Assembly (NCBI RefSeq): GCF_037055355.1
Contig: NZ_CP146350.1
Coordinates: forward strand, 7,525,001-7,589,000
Length of the DNA stretch: 64,000 nt
Direction: 5' to 3'
Source of the DNA: Streptomyces sp. DG1A-41
GTDB lineage: Bacteria; Actinomycetota; Actinomycetes; Streptomycetales; Streptomycetaceae
The notes under the pieces: generated by a model
The model's database searches: none
What the model saw: only the letters and a program-made list of their open reading frames with translations
What the model was told of the DNA's origin: nothing
In this document: positions 16,497 to 25,759 of the stretch, one piece after another
Layout of the letters: each line of letters starts with the position of its first letter
Numbering within the stretch: the first letter of the stretch is position 1
Made by a program: the position numbers and the translations under genes

Positions 16497-19220
16497 TCAC
16501 AGCTCGCGCAGCTCCTCCACGGCCGGACGCTGCGAGCGGCGTACGCCGTTGAGGGCGGCCGCCGCCACCGCTGTCAGTGCCACCAGCACGGTGGCCGTCA
16601 CATACGCCCACGGCACGGCGACCGTCGCGGGTGGCGGGTCGAAGACGCCGGTCAGCACCTTGACCAGCATTGCGGACAGTGCCCAGCCGCTGAGCGCGCC
16701 GCCGGCCAGGCCGGCGGCTGTGAGCACGGCCGCCTCGCTGAACACCAGGCCGCGCAACTGCCTGCGGGTGGCGCCCAGGACGGTGGCGATGGCGAAGGTG
16801 CGGCGCCGCTCGGCGAGCCCGAGCGCGAGGACGATGCCGCCGGCTCCGGCGGCCAGCACGATGGCGTAGCCGAGCTCGATACGGGTGAGACCGGACAGGT
16901 CCACGGAGGTGAGGCTGGAGCCGACCGTGGAACGGGCCTGGGTGAGGTCGGTGACGGTCGCCGCGGTGCCCAGGCGGTGGCGCAGACGGGCGGCCACGTC
17001 CTTCTGGTGGGTGCCGCCGGTGTCCACCAGGAAGGCACCGATGGCGTCGCTGCCGGTGGCCTTGGCGATGTAGGAGGCGTTGGCGACGAAGAAGCTGTCC
17101 TTGGGGGCGGTGGGGAACTCCTTGACGATGCCCGCGTAGTGGAAGGGCACGGTGCGCAGCGCCTTGGTGCGGTTGTCCTGCACTCGCAGCCGTACGGTGT
17201 CGCCGGGGGAGAGCTGGAAGTCGTTGACGGTCTCGGCGCTGACCAGCAGGGCGTCGGGCCGGTGGGCGAGGGTCGCCATGAGCTGTTTCGCGGTGCCGCC
17301 GGCGAAGTAGGCGTCCTGGAGGGAGGTGGCGGCGGCGATGGTCGAGGGCCGTACGCCGTACAGGTCCTGCAGGTCGGAGCCGACGTAGGCGAACCGGTGC
17401 TGGAGCGGCTCGACGTGCCGTACCCCGGACACGGCAAGGGAGTTGGCGGCACTGGGGCCGGTCCGTGTGCCGGGCGGTTCGGTGACCGTCACGTCGGCGC
17501 CGTTGGTGAGGCGGGCGTCGACCTCGGCCTGCTGCTTGTAGGTGGCGTTGAAGGTGGCCGTGGACAGCGCGAAGGACAGGGCCAGTGCGAGCAGCACGAC
17601 GGAGCGGGCCAGGGGGCGCCGGCGGCGGGTCATGGTGGCCGCGGTCATGCCGGACAGGGGGCCGGTGAGCGGCCGGGACAGCAGGGCCAGTCCGCGCCGT
17701 CCGTGCGCGAGGGCGAGCGTGGCCAGGCGCCACAGCAGCAGCGCGCTGCCGGCCCACAGCAGGCCGGGGCCGAGGAAGGCCCAGTAGGACACGGAGATGC
17801 TGGGTACGCCTTCGGGGGCGAGGACGAGCGCGTACTGGTTGCCGCTGGAGGCGCGGAAGACGAGCAGCGAGGCGGCCAGGAGCAGGAAGTCCAGGCCGCA
17901 GCGCATCCACCACGGTGAGCGGGCACGGCGGTCCATGTGCCGGCGTGCCCGGGCGACGGTGACGGCCCGCAGGTCCCGCAGCGCGGGCGCGAGGACCGCC
18001 AGCGCCGCGACGGCGAGGCCGAGCGCGAGGGCGGCGGCGGACCACACGGTGGCCGAGGTCGCGCTCGCCCCGAACGAGGCCGTCCCGAAGGCCAGTCGGC
18101 CCACGAGAGCCGCGAGGCCGATGCCGAGCAGGCCGCCGGTGAGCCCGGTGAGGCCCGCCTCGATTCCGGCCAGGGCCGCGATCTGCCGGCCCCGCAGCCC
18201 GCGGGTGCGCAACACGGCCTGTTCGCGCCGCCGCCGCTCGGCACCCGCTCCGGCCACGGCGGCGGTCAGCGCGGCGGCGAGCACCGCACCCGGAACTCCC
18301 AGGAACAGGAAGAGGATCTGCGCGTACAGGGCGTCCTGCCGGGCCGCGTCGAGCGAGGCGCCGAGGTTGTCGCCGACGAGCGCGCCACCCGAGGTGGCCG
18401 CCTCCAGGTGGTGCGCCGTGCGGGTGACGGCGGTGAACGCGGCGGCCGGGTCGGCGGGCAGCCGGGCGTCGCGGACCACGTGGATCTGTGTGGTGACGGC
18501 GGACGGGTCGGCCGCGGCGACCGGTGAGGTCAGCGTCGTGAAGAGTCCGGCGGGCAGCAGGATGACGTTGTCCGGCGGGGCCGTGGGCTGCGACTGCGGC
18601 GGAGCACCGACCTTCTGGAACAGCGAGTCGGCCTGCGGCAGGTCGATCACCCCTGCCACCCGGACGCCGGCTCTGGGGGCGCCGGGCAGCGCGATGGTGA
18701 CCGTGTCGCCGGGCGCCACATGGAGGTTGGCGGCGGTCTGCTGAGCCAGCAGCACCCCGGAGGAGGCGCCGGTCAGATGACGGATCGTGTGCGGGAACAG
18801 CTGCTGGTAGCCGCTGGGCAGCCCGAGCACCACGCCCGGGCCGGTGGTCTGCGTGCTGCCGCCGGAGCTGGCCCTGAAGCCGTTGCTGCGGGCGAAGCCG
18901 ACCGGGACGGCGGCCCCCACGCCGGGCGTGGTCCGCACCGTGTGCAGGACCGACTGGGTGTCGGCGCCCGGCTGTACCTCCACCTGCCAGTCCACGGCCA
19001 CCGAGCGCACCGCCCGCTGCGTCATCGTCGACTTCGAGGCGGTGAGGAAGGAGCCGAGCGCGGCCACCAGGGAGACGGCCAGCGCGATGCCGGCGACGGT
19101 GGCGAGCAGCCGGCCCGTACGGCGGCGGACGAGTCCACGGGTCCAGAAGGCGAGCATGCCGGACCACGCGGTGGCCGTGGCGAGTCGTGCGGTGACGGGG
19201 CGGGACTGGTGGACGGTCAT
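16497..19220 (-). CDS. FtsX/MacB-type ABC transporter permease
   Basis: A 907-residue permease with ten or so membrane segments: one near the N-terminus (LATVAGIALAVSLVAALGSFL), a large extracytoplasmic domain, a cluster of segments with a first FtsX core at about 275-420, further segments around 465-530, a second large external domain, and a C-terminal FtsX core (GYAIVLAAGAGGIVLALGLAERRRTFAIATVLGA). This duplicated layout is typical of exporters that act on lipids, lipoproteins or antimicrobial peptides. Its ATG at 19220 overlaps the ATPase stop (ATGA). It works with the two ATPases and the lipoprotein immediately upstream. The substrate is unknown. Confidence 0.92.
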   Translation of the reverse strand: MTVHQSRPVTARLATATAWSGMLAFWTRGLVRRRTGRLLATVAGIALAVSLVAALGSFLTASKSTMTQRAVRSVAVDWQVEVQPGADTQSVLHTVRTTPGVGAAVPVGFARSNGFRASSGGSTQTTGPGVVLGLPSGYQQLFPHTIRHLTGASSGVLLAQQTAANLHVAPGDTVTIALPGAPRAGVRVAGVIDLPQADSLFQKVGAPPQSQPTAPPDNVILLPAGLFTTLTSPVAAADPSAVTTQIHVVRDARLPADPAAAFTAVTRTAHHLEAATSGGALVGDNLGASLDAARQDALYAQILFLFLGVPGAVLAAALTAAVAGAGAERRRREQAVLRTRGLRGRQIAALAGIEAGLTGLTGGLLGIGLAALVGRLAFGTASFGASATSATVWSAAALALGLAVAALAVLAPALRDLRAVTVARARRHMDRRARSPWWMRCGLDFLLLAASLLVFRASSGNQYALVLAPEGVPSISVSYWAFLGPGLLWAGSALLLWRLATLALAHGRRGLALLSRPLTGPLSGMTAATMTRRRRPLARSVVLLALALSFALSTATFNATYKQQAEVDARLTNGADVTVTEPPGTRTGPSAANSLAVSGVRHVEPLQHRFAYVGSDLQDLYGVRPSTIAAATSLQDAYFAGGTAKQLMATLAHRPDALLVSAETVNDFQLSPGDTVRLRVQDNRTKALRTVPFHYAGIVKEFPTAPKDSFFVANASYIAKATGSDAIGAFLVDTGGTHQKDVAARLRHRLGTAATVTDLTQARSTVGSSLTSVDLSGLTRIELGYAIVLAAGAGGIVLALGLAERRRTFAIATVLGATRRQLRGLVFSEAAVLTAAGLAGGALSGWALSAMLVKVLTGVFDPPPATVAVPWAYVTATVLVALTAVAAAALNGVRRSQRPAVEELREL

Positions 19221-19903
19221 GACCTCTCCTCGGCCGGGTCGAGCAGGCGTCCGTCGTGCATGGCCCGACGGACGGGCAGGCGTTCGGCGACGGTCGGATC
19301 GTGGGTGGTGACGACGAGGGCCGCACCGGTCTCGTCGGCCGCCGTCACCAGGACGTCCAGGACACGCTGTCCCGTGGCCCGGTCGAGCTGCCCGGTGGGT
19401 TCGTCGGCCAGGATCAGCCGGGGGGCGAGCGCCACGACCCGGGCGACGGCCACGCGCTGGCTCTGCCCGCCGGAAAGTTCCTCCGGCAGCCGGTCGGCCA
19501 GGTCGGCGGCGCCCACGGTGGCCAGCGCGGCGAGCGCGGTGAGGCGGACGCGCTCCTCGGGAACGCCTGCGAGTACGAGCGGCAGCGCGGTGTTCTCCAC
19601 GACGTTCAGGGCAGGGATCAGGCTCGGCCCCTGGAAGACCAGGCCGATCTCGCGAGGCCCGGCCGGGACGGGCCAGGACACCTCGCCGCTGGTGGGGAGT
19701 TCGAGCCCGGCCAGCAGATGCAGCAGGGTCGACTTGCCCGACCCCGAGGGACCCGTGATCGCGATCCGGTCGCCGGTCTCCACGCGCAAGGTGGCGCCGT
19801 GCACCGCCACCACCGCTGTATCACCCCGGCCGTAGGTCCGGGCCGCGTCCCGGCACTCGACGAGCACGGCGCTGTCCGCGCCTTGTTGCAGGGACCCGTT
19901 CAT
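19217..19903 (-). CDS. ABC transporter ATPase (LolD/MacB type)
   Basis: A 228-residue ATPase: Walker A GPSGSGKSTLLHLLAG, Q-loop region LVFQGPSLIPALNV, signature LSGGQSQRVAVARV, Walker B LILADEPTGQLD and switch His in VVTTHD. Its start overlaps the stop of the second ATPase (19900-20628) and its stop overlaps the permease start, so all three are coupled. It energises the FtsX-type permease. Confidence 0.94.
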   Translation of the reverse strand: MNGSLQQGADSAVLVECRDAARTYGRGDTAVVAVHGATLRVETGDRIAITGPSGSGKSTLLHLLAGLELPTSGEVSWPVPAGPREIGLVFQGPSLIPALNVVENTALPLVLAGVPEERVRLTALAALATVGAADLADRLPEELSGGQSQRVAVARVVALAPRLILADEPTGQLDRATGQRVLDVLVTAADETGAALVVTTHDPTVAERLPVRRAMHDGRLLDPAEERS

Positions 19904-20628
19904 GGCGCTTCGATCCTTCCGTCGCGCAGGGCGATCACCCGGTCGGCGATCCGTACGGCTTCCACGCTGTGCGTCACGACCAGCACCCCGCGCCCGGCCT
20001 CGGCTCGCTTGCGCAGCAGCTCCAGGACGCGCTGCTCGGTGGCGCCGTCGAGTTCCCCGGTCGGCTCGTCGGCCAGCAGCACCTCGGGGTCGTTGGCGAG
20101 TGCGACGGTCAGGCCCGCGCGGGCGAGTTCGCCACCCGAAAGCTCCTGTGGCAGGGCGTGGGCGCGGTGGGCGAGACCGACCTGGTCGAGCAGGACGGAG
20201 AGGTCCTCGCGGCGGCCGTCACCGGCCGCCGCGGCCCGGGCCAGCCGGACGTTGTCGCGGACGCTGAGGTGGGGGAGGAGGTTGCCGGACTGGAGCAGGA
20301 CGCCGATGCGCCTCGCCCGCAGCCGGGCCCGCTCGGCCTCCGGGCGGTGGCTGATCCGGACTCCGCCGACATGGACATCACCGCCCGAGGGCTCGTCGAG
20401 CCCTGCCAGGCAGGCCAGCAGCGTGGACTTGCCGGAGCCGGAAGGGCCGGTGACGGCGACGGTCTCGCCGCGCCGCACCCGCAGTGAGACCCCGCGCAGG
20501 GCGAGTGTCTCCTCCTCACCGGCCCGGTAGAACCGGTACAGCTCGTGCGCGTCGAGGACGACCTCCAGGTCGTCGGTCCGCGGGGCGCGTGCAGGGGCGG
20601 GGACGCCGCCCGCGACCGTGCTGTCCAT
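19900..20628 (-). CDS. ABC transporter ATPase (LolD/MacB type), second subunit
   Basis: A 242-residue ATPase from ATG 20628. It has Walker A GPSGSGKSTLLACLAG, signature LSGGELARAGLTVALAN, Walker B VLLADEPTGELD and VVTHS. The signature helix lacks the usual QR that follows LSGG in its neighbour, so the pair may be an asymmetric heterodimer. The start lies 5 bp after the lipoprotein stop. An open frame to 20670 runs into that gene and is not used. Confidence 0.92.
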   Translation of the reverse strand: MDSTVAGGVPAPARAPRTDDLEVVLDAHELYRFYRAGEEETLALRGVSLRVRRGETVAVTGPSGSGKSTLLACLAGLDEPSGGDVHVGGVRISHRPEAERARLRARRIGVLLQSGNLLPHLSVRDNVRLARAAAAGDGRREDLSVLLDQVGLAHRAHALPQELSGGELARAGLTVALANDPEVLLADEPTGELDGATEQRVLELLRKRAEAGRGVLVVTHSVEAVRIADRVIALRDGRIEAP

Positions 20629-20633
20629 GGCGG

Positions 20634-21275
20634 TCACCGCCAGGTGAAGGAGTCGGTGACGATGCGCCACGGGTCCACGTTGTCGGCGTGCACCGGCCCG
20701 GACAGGGTCACGTCCACCTCGTGGCCCTGGCGGTAGAACGCGTACCTCTCGAAGGCGTCACGCACCACCTTGCCCGTCACCGGGTCGGTCGCCGAGTCAC
20801 CCTGGTAGGTCAGCAGGACGGCCTTGCCGGCGTGCCGGGAGACGACGGAGATCTTGCCCATCGCGAAGTGCGGCACAGTGCGCCGCAGTTGGGGAGCCGT
20901 CTTGGCGGTGACCGATCCGATGGTGGGGGCGGACGTGGTCGGTACGGGCGCGAGTTCGACACGGTTCAGCTTGTCGGTGAAGGAGATGACGGTGCCCTTG
21001 CTGGTGCGGGCCCAGCCTTCCGGCACCTTCACGGAGAAGCCGCCGCCGGGCGGAGTGAAGGCGACGTACGCCTGGTTGTCGGGGATGTCGCCCGGCGGGT
21101 TGGACTCGGTCGCGGGCGCGGCGGGCGACGCCTGTGCCGTATGACTGCTCTTGGACGGGGCGCCGGATGCACCGGAGCTGCCGGAGCCTCCTGGCCCACT
21201 GCATGCGGTGAGCGCCACCGACGCCAGGACGATGCCGGCGAGGGGGAGGGCCAAGTGTGTGCGGTTCATGGTCAT
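20634..21275 (-). CDS. Predicted lipoprotein of the ABC exporter operon
   Basis: A 213-residue secreted lipoprotein. The signal peptide ends in a lipobox VALTACSG, giving an acylated Cys, followed by a Ser/Gly/Ala linker. The folded part (about 65-213) includes YVAFTPPGGGFSVKVPEGWARTSKG and ends VDPWRIVTDSFTW, resembling lipoproteins of the PsbP/LpqN kind. ATG 21275 is used; ATG 21269 six bases later is also possible. It heads the lipoprotein-ATPase-ATPase-permease-regulator run. It may deliver or receive the exported substrate outside the membrane. No closer family was recognised. Confidence 0.8.
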   Translation of the reverse strand: MTMNRTHLALPLAGIVLASVALTACSGPGGSGSSGASGAPSKSSHTAQASPAAPATESNPPGDIPDNQAYVAFTPPGGGFSVKVPEGWARTSKGTVISFTDKLNRVELAPVPTTSAPTIGSVTAKTAPQLRRTVPHFAMGKISVVSRHAGKAVLLTYQGDSATDPVTGKVVRDAFERYAFYRQGHEVDVTLSGPVHADNVDPWRIVTDSFTWR

Positions 21276-21457
21276 GCTGCCCTTCTGGAGAGACGGGCGC
21301 CCGAAGCCGGCACCCGGGCCGGGTGCCCGCAGGCGGACGGTCACGTCTGTGACGCTAGGCAGCGGGTGGTTAACGCCCTGACCGCCGAGGGTTAGACGAC
21401 GGCAAAACCCCGCGCCGCAGGTCCGTCCGGACCCGGAAGTGTCCCGATGATGAGGGC

Positions 21458-23029
21458 ATGAGAAAGCGTGTGCTCCGTGTCGCCCTGGTGGCCGTCCTGG
21501 TCGCCCTCGTCGTGCTGGCCGTGCCGCTGGCGGCGGCCATACGGGCGTACTTCTTCGCCGACGAGCGCGACGAACTGGAACGCGACGCGCTGACCGCCGC
21601 CGTCCGGGTGGGCCCGGAGTTCGCCTCCGGCGATCCCGTGGAGCTGCCGGCGGCGGGCGGGGATGTGCGTCTGGGCGTGTACGACACGCGGATGCGGTTG
21701 CGCGCGGGCGAGGGGCCGGCCCGGGCGGACCCGGACACCCGCCGCGCGACCACGGGAACGATCGTCCGCGGACGCGCAGGCGGGGACCTCGTCGTCGCGG
21801 TCCCCGTCTCCCAGAACGAGCAGGTCATCGGCGTCGTCCGTGCCTCGTCCCCGGCGTGGGGCGTGTGGCGGCGCGTCCTGCTCGCGTGGCTCGCCTTCCT
21901 GGGGGCGGCGCTGGGCGCGCTCGCCGTCGCCGTCCTGGTCGCCCGCCGCCAGGCCCGCGTCCTGACGGCTCCGCTGGAAGCCCTCTCCCGCCAGTCCCGG
22001 GCGGTCACCGAGGGGGACCTGACGGCCCGGGCCGCGCCCTCCGCCGTCGCCGAGGTCGACCAGGTCGCCCGCACCCACAACGCGATGGTCGAACGACTGG
22101 CCCACCTCCTGCAGCGGGAGCGGAACTTCACCGCGAACGCCTCCCACCAGCTGCGCACCCCGCTGGCCGGCCTCCAACTGGGCATCGAGGCCGCCCTGGC
22201 CGATCCCCGCACGAATCCGCGAACAGCCCTGGAGGAGGCGCTGGAGAGCACCCAGCACCTGCACCACACCATCGACGAGGTCCTGCGCCTGGCCGGTCCC
22301 GAGCGGTCCCTGATGCCCGAGCCCGCCGCCGCCCAACTCCTCGGCGAGGCCCTCGACTCCGCCGAGCAACGCTGGCACGGTCTCTTCGCAGACACGGGCC
22401 GCAGGCTCACCGTCGCCGCCGAGCCCGGAATTCGTGAGATGCCCGTACCCGTCCGGAGCGTCGGGCAGATCCTCGACGTGCTCCTCGACAACGCCCGCGG
22501 GCACGGCCGGGGAACAGCCGAGGTGACGGCCCGGTCCCTCGGTGAGACCGTCGCCCTCGACGTGCGCGACGAGGGAGTCCTGCGTACCCACCCCTCGATG
22601 CTCTTCGACCGCGGTCACACCACGGGCCCCGGGGCAGGCATCGGACTCGCGCTCGCCGCAGAGCTGGCCGAGGCGGCGGGCGGCCGGCTGGTCCTGGCGG
22701 GCACCGACCCCACGACCTTCACCCTGCTGCTTCCCCCTGGCCGCCGGAGACGAACAACTGACCCGTCGCCTACGCGCCGGTCCCGACCGCGCTCACAACG
22801 CCTTCCTGCGCACCATCACGGCCAGCACCAGCAGTCCTGGGACCAGTGGGATCCAGACGGTCAGCAGCCGGTAGCCGAGCACCGCCGAGACACCCGCACT
22901 CCCCGGGGCTCCGGCGGCGGTCAGCGCCCAGGCGAGCGCGGCGTCCAGGGAACCGAGGCCGCCTGGAGTCGGCAGCAGTACGGCAGCACTGCTCGCGGCG
23001 AGATACGCCAGGGCTACCGCCCCCGCTGA
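21458..23029 (+). CDS. Sensor histidine kinase divergent from the exporter operon
   Basis: Two N-terminal TM segments (about 5-33 and 143-165) enclose a loop of about 110 residues, followed by HAMP, the H-box NASHQLRTPLAGLQLG, N-box LLDNARGHGRG, a weakened DxGxG (RDEGVLRT) and GPGAGIGLALA. The recognisable kinase ends near position 22740. The frame then continues for about 95 Arg/Gln/Gly-rich residues antisense to the convergent gene at 22793-23737, so its natural stop may have been lost. It lies 182 bp from the lipoprotein gene in divergent orientation and is the best partner for the regulator at 15694-16458. Confidence 0.85.
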   Translation: MRKRVLRVALVAVLVALVVLAVPLAAAIRAYFFADERDELERDALTAAVRVGPEFASGDPVELPAAGGDVRLGVYDTRMRLRAGEGPARADPDTRRATTGTIVRGRAGGDLVVAVPVSQNEQVIGVVRASSPAWGVWRRVLLAWLAFLGAALGALAVAVLVARRQARVLTAPLEALSRQSRAVTEGDLTARAAPSAVAEVDQVARTHNAMVERLAHLLQRERNFTANASHQLRTPLAGLQLGIEAALADPRTNPRTALEEALESTQHLHHTIDEVLRLAGPERSLMPEPAAAQLLGEALDSAEQRWHGLFADTGRRLTVAAEPGIREMPVPVRSVGQILDVLLDNARGHGRGTAEVTARSLGETVALDVRDEGVLRTHPSMLFDRGHTTGPGAGIGLALAAELAEAAGGRLVLAGTDPTTFTLLLPPGRRRRTTDPSPTRRSRPRSQRLPAHHHGQHQQSWDQWDPDGQQPVAEHRRDTRTPRGSGGGQRPGERGVQGTEAAWSRQQYGSTARGEIRQGYRPR

Positions 23030-23737
23030 AAGAGGCACGTCCAGGGCCCGTACGACGGCGATCACGACTCCGGTGTGCAGTGCGGCGAAGATGAGAGAGC
23101 CGCCCCACAGGGCTGCGGCTCGCGGCGGGCTTGCGTGGACGGCGCGTACATCGGCCACGGCGTCGGCCAGCCAGCGCCGCAGTCTCGTCCCAGTCACGAC
23201 CACGGCCGCTGCGAGCACCGCCGCCACCAGCGCGCCCGCAGCCAGCAGCTTCCCCGCGCCCACCGACGGCAGCCGCAGGACGCCGGGGCACAGCACGGCG
23301 AACACGGCGACCAGCACCGCCCGTGCGGCGGCGCCGGCGGTGCTCTTGACCGCGAGCGCGGTGGCCGCGCGGGCGGGTGGCAGCCCGCAGCGCATCAGGA
23401 ACCGCAGGTTGACCGCGCCGGCGCCCAGCCCGGCCGGCAGGAGGTGATTGGCGGCGGACGCCGCGAACTGCGCGGTCACCAGACGCCCGGCGGGCAGCAC
23501 CTCGCGGACCGCGCCCTGCTGGGCGAGAGCCGAGGACGCCCACGTCAGGGTGGCCAGCACACCCGCCATCAGCAGCCACCCCCGGTCGGCGACGGCCAGC
23601 CGGTCCGCACCGGCATCGAGGACGGGCCAGTGGCACACGGCGAGACCGGCGGCGCACACGGCGGCGACGAGCGCCGCCGCCGTGTGCCACGGGATACGTC
23701 TGTCGACAGCCACAGGCGGGATGACGGGCGGAGTCAC
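22793..23737 (-). CDS. LPG-synthase-TM (UPF0104)-like membrane protein
   Basis: A 314-residue integral membrane protein with eight or so hydrophobic segments. It has the features of the lysylphosphatidylglycerol synthase TM/AglD2 family: QFAASAANHLLPAGLGAGAVNLRFL, ALAVKSTAGAAARAVL, and LLPTPGGLGSLDAALAWALTAAG. The GTG at 23737 overlaps the stop of the upstream GT-C-like gene (GTGA). Related proteins handle lipid-linked substrates in glycan or lipid modification. Here it likely cooperates with the GT-C-like protein. Its 3' end overlaps the extended kinase frame by 237 bp on the opposite strand. Confidence 0.82.
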   Translation of the reverse strand: MTPPVIPPVAVDRRIPWHTAAALVAAVCAAGLAVCHWPVLDAGADRLAVADRGWLLMAGVLATLTWASSALAQQGAVREVLPAGRLVTAQFAASAANHLLPAGLGAGAVNLRFLMRCGLPPARAATALAVKSTAGAAARAVLVAVFAVLCPGVLRLPSVGAGKLLAAGALVAAVLAAAVVVTGTRLRRWLADAVADVRAVHASPPRAAALWGGSLIFAALHTGVVIAVVRALDVPLSAGAVALAYLAASSAAVLLPTPGGLGSLDAALAWALTAAGAPGSAGVSAVLGYRLLTVWIPLVPGLLVLAVMVRRKAL

Positions 23738-25248
23738 GAGCCCTGCCCTTTCCGTACGGCTGCAGGAGCGACGTACGCGTCCCCGGTCTTCAGCCGGTGG
23801 CGGGACCAGGTGCGGGCGTAGGACGGCGGAGGGGCGGTGCCGGTCGTGAGGACGGCGACCGGCATCCGGCGCGCGGTCCGGATGAGGGCTTGTGCGGTGG
23901 TGTTGGCGTTGTGTCCGCCGGTGTCGGCCGACGCGCAGCCGGCGTAGAAGGCGATCGGGACGTCGTCGTACCCGGTGAGCAGGCAGGGTGGCCGTACCCC
24001 GAGACGGTGCAGGTCTGCGACGTCGCGAACCCAGTCCTGGCGGGCGGCCGTGTTGCGGGAGACGGTGGCCTCCAACACCGCGCACTGCACGGCCAGATGG
24101 CCGGCCAGCCCGACGGCCGTGAGGCCGACGACCACCGGACGCCACCGCCTGCTCGGTGCGGTCATCAGGTGGGCGAGGGCGTCCGCGACGGGGATGGCCA
24201 GCAGCGCGTACGCGGGGAGCAGGAAGCGGGGCGCGGCGTAGCCGATCAGGAAGAGATAGGGGACGGCCGCCGTCACGGCGCAGGCCAGTGGCAGGAGAGT
24301 GGTCGCCGTGCGCCGGGCCCGCACCGCGACCACCAGCGCGAGGGCTGCGAGCAGCGGCAGGACGAACCACCAGGCCGTCACCGCGGGGTTCGGCATCGCC
24401 CCGGTGCACGGGCGGCACAGGGCGCGTCCGCCCAGGCTGCGCAGCTGGTCGCCGACGGCGATGTGCCAGCCCAGGTCGCCCTGGATGCGGGAGCCCGCGG
24501 CCAGCCGCGCACCCAGACCGCCGAAGCCGACGTACGCCTCGGCGATCCACTCGGCGGCCCCGGCCGCCAGTCCACCGATCAGCGCGAGCAACAGCCGCAG
24601 GTGCCGTCGGCGACGGACACAGACCAGCAGCGTGAGCAGGGGGAGGGTGGCCCAGACCGCGTCTGTGGGTCGCATCCACGCCATCAGCGCCGTACTCGCG
24701 GCCACGCTCCAGACCGGACCGTTCCGGGTGGGGTCGGCCTGAGCGCGCAGGAAGAAGCCCACGCTCGCGAGGGCACCGACGGCCACCCAGTAGTTGGGCA
24801 TCACTTGCGGGGCGTAGAACAGCGTGATCCACAGCGACGCGAACAGGGCTCCACCGCCCGCGAGCACCCGTGCCGGGAACAGGCCCCACCAGCTCCGCAG
24901 CGCCCAGTACAGGCCGAGGCCGGACAGAACCGCCAGGTAGACCCGCAGCAACGGGGTGGACGACGACCAGGAGGTGATCGGGGCGGCCAGCAGGGAGATG
25001 CCGCGGGCGCGCGGTGCGCTGAAGAACGCCGCCGGCGCGTGTGCGCTGACCTGGCTGACGTACACCGTCTCGTCCCAGCCGAGGCCCATCCCAGGCCGAA
25101 CGAGGGTGAGTTGGGCCAGCGTGAACGCGCCCGCGACGGCCGCGAGCCACCAGCTCTCGCCGCTCATGCGCCGATGAGGGCGGGCCACGGCCGGGAATGG
25201 CCCGTGCCGTGTGGTGCGGGTGAGTACGGCCTCGGAGGTCTTTGTCAT
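23734..25248 (-). CDS. GT-C-like integral membrane glycosyltransferase
   Basis: A 504-residue membrane protein with about ten hydrophobic segments. The first external loop holds an acidic motif GMGLGWDETVYV, the usual place of the catalytic Asp/Glu in polyprenyl-phosphate-sugar-dependent GT-C enzymes. A soluble C-terminal portion (about 400-504, with LLTGYDDVPIAFYAGC) follows. ATG 25248 is the start. It is divergent from a blaI-like gene with two operator palindromes between them, so the second BlaI probably controls it. Substrate and product are unknown; GT-C membership rests on topology and the acidic loop. Confidence 0.72.
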   Translation of the reverse strand: MTKTSEAVLTRTTRHGPFPAVARPHRRMSGESWWLAAVAGAFTLAQLTLVRPGMGLGWDETVYVSQVSAHAPAAFFSAPRARGISLLAAPITSWSSSTPLLRVYLAVLSGLGLYWALRSWWGLFPARVLAGGGALFASLWITLFYAPQVMPNYWVAVGALASVGFFLRAQADPTRNGPVWSVAASTALMAWMRPTDAVWATLPLLTLLVCVRRRRHLRLLLALIGGLAAGAAEWIAEAYVGFGGLGARLAAGSRIQGDLGWHIAVGDQLRSLGGRALCRPCTGAMPNPAVTAWWFVLPLLAALALVVAVRARRTATTLLPLACAVTAAVPYLFLIGYAAPRFLLPAYALLAIPVADALAHLMTAPSRRWRPVVVGLTAVGLAGHLAVQCAVLEATVSRNTAARQDWVRDVADLHRLGVRPPCLLTGYDDVPIAFYAGCASADTGGHNANTTAQALIRTARRMPVAVLTTGTAPPPSYARTWSRHRLKTGDAYVAPAAVRKGQGS

Positions 25249-25263
25249 CGTCCGTCCCTCCAG

Positions 25264-25306
25264 CCCTACAGCTCGTAGGGTCCGCGTAACCTTACAAGCT
25301 GTAGGG
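25264..25306. promoter_or_regulatory. Two BlaI-type operators of the second cassette
   Basis: CCCTACAGCTCGTAGGG (25264-25280) and CCTTACAAGCTGTAGGG (25290-25306) are near-palindromes with the TACA/TGTA core. They sit between the GT-C-like gene and the second blaI-like gene. The 13-bp core CTACAGCTCGTAG recurs with one change at 33407-33419. Confidence 0.78.
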
Positions 25307-25328
25307 TCGAGGGAGGTAAGGAAGAAGC

Positions 25329-25733
25329 GTGAGTCATGAGGTGGCGCACATGACAGCCATAACGCCCCGCGGCAGGGCTGAGCGGCGCAGCCCGGGCCAG
25401 CTGGAGAGCGAGGTCCTCGCGGCCCTCTGGGCAGCGGACCGCGCTCTGACCCCGGCGGAGATCCAGGCCGAGCTCGGAGACGACCTCGCGTACAACACGG
25501 TGCACACCATCCTCAGACGCCTACACGACAAGGGGCTCGTCGTCCGTGACGCGGATGGCCGACGCGGGGCGTACCGTCCGGCGAAGGGTGCCGCGGAGAT
25601 GACCGCCGAGGCCATGCACGAGGTTCTCGGCCGGGGCCCCGATCCGATCGCCGTCCTCCAGCGGTTCGTCACCGGCCTCAGCCCAGCGGAGGAGGCCGCC
25701 CTACGGGACATCCTCGGCGGCAGCGGTTCATGA
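25329..25733 (+). CDS. BlaI/MecI-family repressor, second copy
   Basis: A 134-residue winged-helix protein: GQLESEVLAALWAADRALTPAEIQAELGDDLAYNTVHTILRRLHDKGLVVRDADGR (given here in parts: wing residues GRRGAYRP follow), then C-terminal dimer helices VLQRFVTGLSPAEEAALRDIL. GTG 25329 follows AAGGAAG; ATG 25350 is an alternative. It resembles the first copy (12566-12937) but with distinct operators. It precedes a damaged M56 gene and is divergent from the GT-C-like gene. Confidence 0.92.
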   Translation: MSHEVAHMTAITPRGRAERRSPGQLESEVLAALWAADRALTPAEIQAELGDDLAYNTVHTILRRLHDKGLVVRDADGRRGAYRPAKGAAEMTAEAMHEVLGRGPDPIAVLQRFVTGLSPAEEAALRDILGGSGS

Positions 25734-25759
25734 CGAGCGCCCGGTGAGAGGGAGGCCCC

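Noticed and set aside
15694..19326. A single 1210-codon minus-strand frame
   Set aside because: Only its last 254 codons encode a protein (response regulator). The rest is Arg/Pro/Gly-rich shadow of the FtsX permease gene in another frame.
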